DNA of 64,000 nucleotides from Anaerosalibacter sp. Marseille-P3206 (GTDB lineage: Bacteria; Bacillota; Clostridia; Tissierellales; Sporanaerobacteraceae): the NCBI RefSeq assembly GCF_900155565.1, contig NZ_FUHM01000002.1, forward strand, positions 310,001 through 374,000, given 5' to 3'. Shown one piece after another: positions 63,722 through 64,000 of this stretch (the first letter of the stretch is position 1; each line of letters starts with the position of its first letter). Below the pieces are notes generated by a model, which was not told where the DNA came from, searched no databases, and worked only from the letters and a program-made list of their open reading frames with translations. A program made the position numbers and the translations under genes.

Positions 63722-64000
63722 TTATATCTCCTCTTTCACTTCTTTTAAATCAAGTTTTGGATATTCAATTCTATCATGGAATATCCCTAGAAGAACTGTA
63801 CAGAATATATTAGCTATAGTATTTAAATCTTTTAAAGTCAAATCACATTCTTCTAATTGTCCATCTTCTAACTTAGTTTTAATTACACTTCGAACCATTT
63901 CTTCAATTTTACCTTTGTTTGGCTCTTTGATAGATCTAACAGCTGCTTCTGATGAATCAGCTAGCATGATAATTGCCGCTTCTTTAGTCTGAGGTTTCGG
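63722..64000 (-). CDS. PgpH-type 7TM-HD phosphodiesterase, C-terminal end
   Basis: Only the last 92 codons lie in the window; the frame is open to the right edge. The sequence PKPQTKEAAIIMLADSSEAAVRSIKEPNKGKIEEMVRSVIKTKLEDGQLEECDLTLKDLNTIANIFCTVLLGIFHDRIEYPKL is the C-terminal part of the HD domain of PgpH, the membrane cyclic-di-AMP phosphodiesterase. It precedes ybeY, the conserved order. The HD catalytic residues are outside the window. Confidence 0.85.
   Translation of the reverse strand, partial: PKPQTKEAAIIMLADSSEAAVRSIKEPNKGKIEEMVRSVIKTKLEDGQLEECDLTLKDLNTIANIFCTVLLGIFHDRIEYPKLDLKEVKEEI

Overview
The window comes from a low-GC, endospore-forming anaerobe of the Firmicutes, most likely class Clostridia or Tissierellia. 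I infer this from the A+T-rich sequence, strong AGGAGG ribosome binding sites, a complete spoIIA operon, a complete spoVA operon, spoVD, yunB and a YhcN/YlaJ-type lipoprotein, a PduL-type phosphotransacylase, THF riboswitches and a glycine T-box. No species name can be supported from the sequence alone. Almost every gene is on the minus strand; only ychF, a split TSUP permease, a class A penicillin-binding protein and one folate-uptake gene run on the plus strand.

Layout. 1-4500: the dcw cluster head (mraZ-rsmH-ftsL-like-spoVD-murE) with a clear MraZ operator array. 4600-8800: lgt, a paired M16 peptidase (active plus inactive subunit) and a sporulation lipoprotein. 8800-16300: ychF, deoC-pduL, the aroC-aroB-aroA shikimate operon, then an iron-sulfur flavoprotein and a folT-like ECF S component behind a THF riboswitch. 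16350-22800: a DUF1461/Mrr-like membrane pair, a 54-residue unknown protein, yebC, nadE, cysK, split TSUP permease, YigZ, a degenerate Nudix protein. 22886-28760: HEAT-repeat protein, hflX, yunB, PBP1A. 28750-33530: spoVA and spoIIA operons, adjacent as in Bacillus. 33580-41450: folD, NhaC antiporter, PAP2-like and NlpC/P60 proteins, a CDF metal exporter, an amidohydrolase and a nitrilase-family enzyme. 41640-42380: a second folT with its own THF riboswitch. 42420-44900: an agmatinase remnant, glpK, glpF. 45060-64000: recQ, rnpB and the conserved block zinc-ribbon/nif3/trmK/rpoD/dnaG/dgt/ppsR/ccpN/glyS/glyQ/DUF4342/recO/era/cdd/YerB-like/dgkA-PAP2/ybeY/pgpH.

How the parts work together. Cell-wall synthesis and sporulation dominate: mraZ-spoVD, PBP1A, lgt, the lipid kinase/PAP2 fusion, NlpC/P60, SpoIIA (sigma-F control), SpoVA (dipicolinate uptake) and YunB. 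Folate supply is represented by two S components, both under translational THF riboswitch control, plus folD. The rpoD region couples replication, transcription and translation in the order typical of Firmicutes.

The most unusual points are: SpoVAA appears to start at a non-AUG codon (AUC or AUA) coupled to the stop codon of a previously unlisted 54-residue membrane peptide; the two folT genes carry diverged THF riboswitches with visible pseudoknot covariation and, in the second, a 12-bp anti-Shine-Dalgarno stem; four 10-bp-phased repeats form a textbook MraZ operator; and about ten genes have their stop codon inside the terminator hairpin. I see no CRISPR array, insertion sequence, prophage or defence island.
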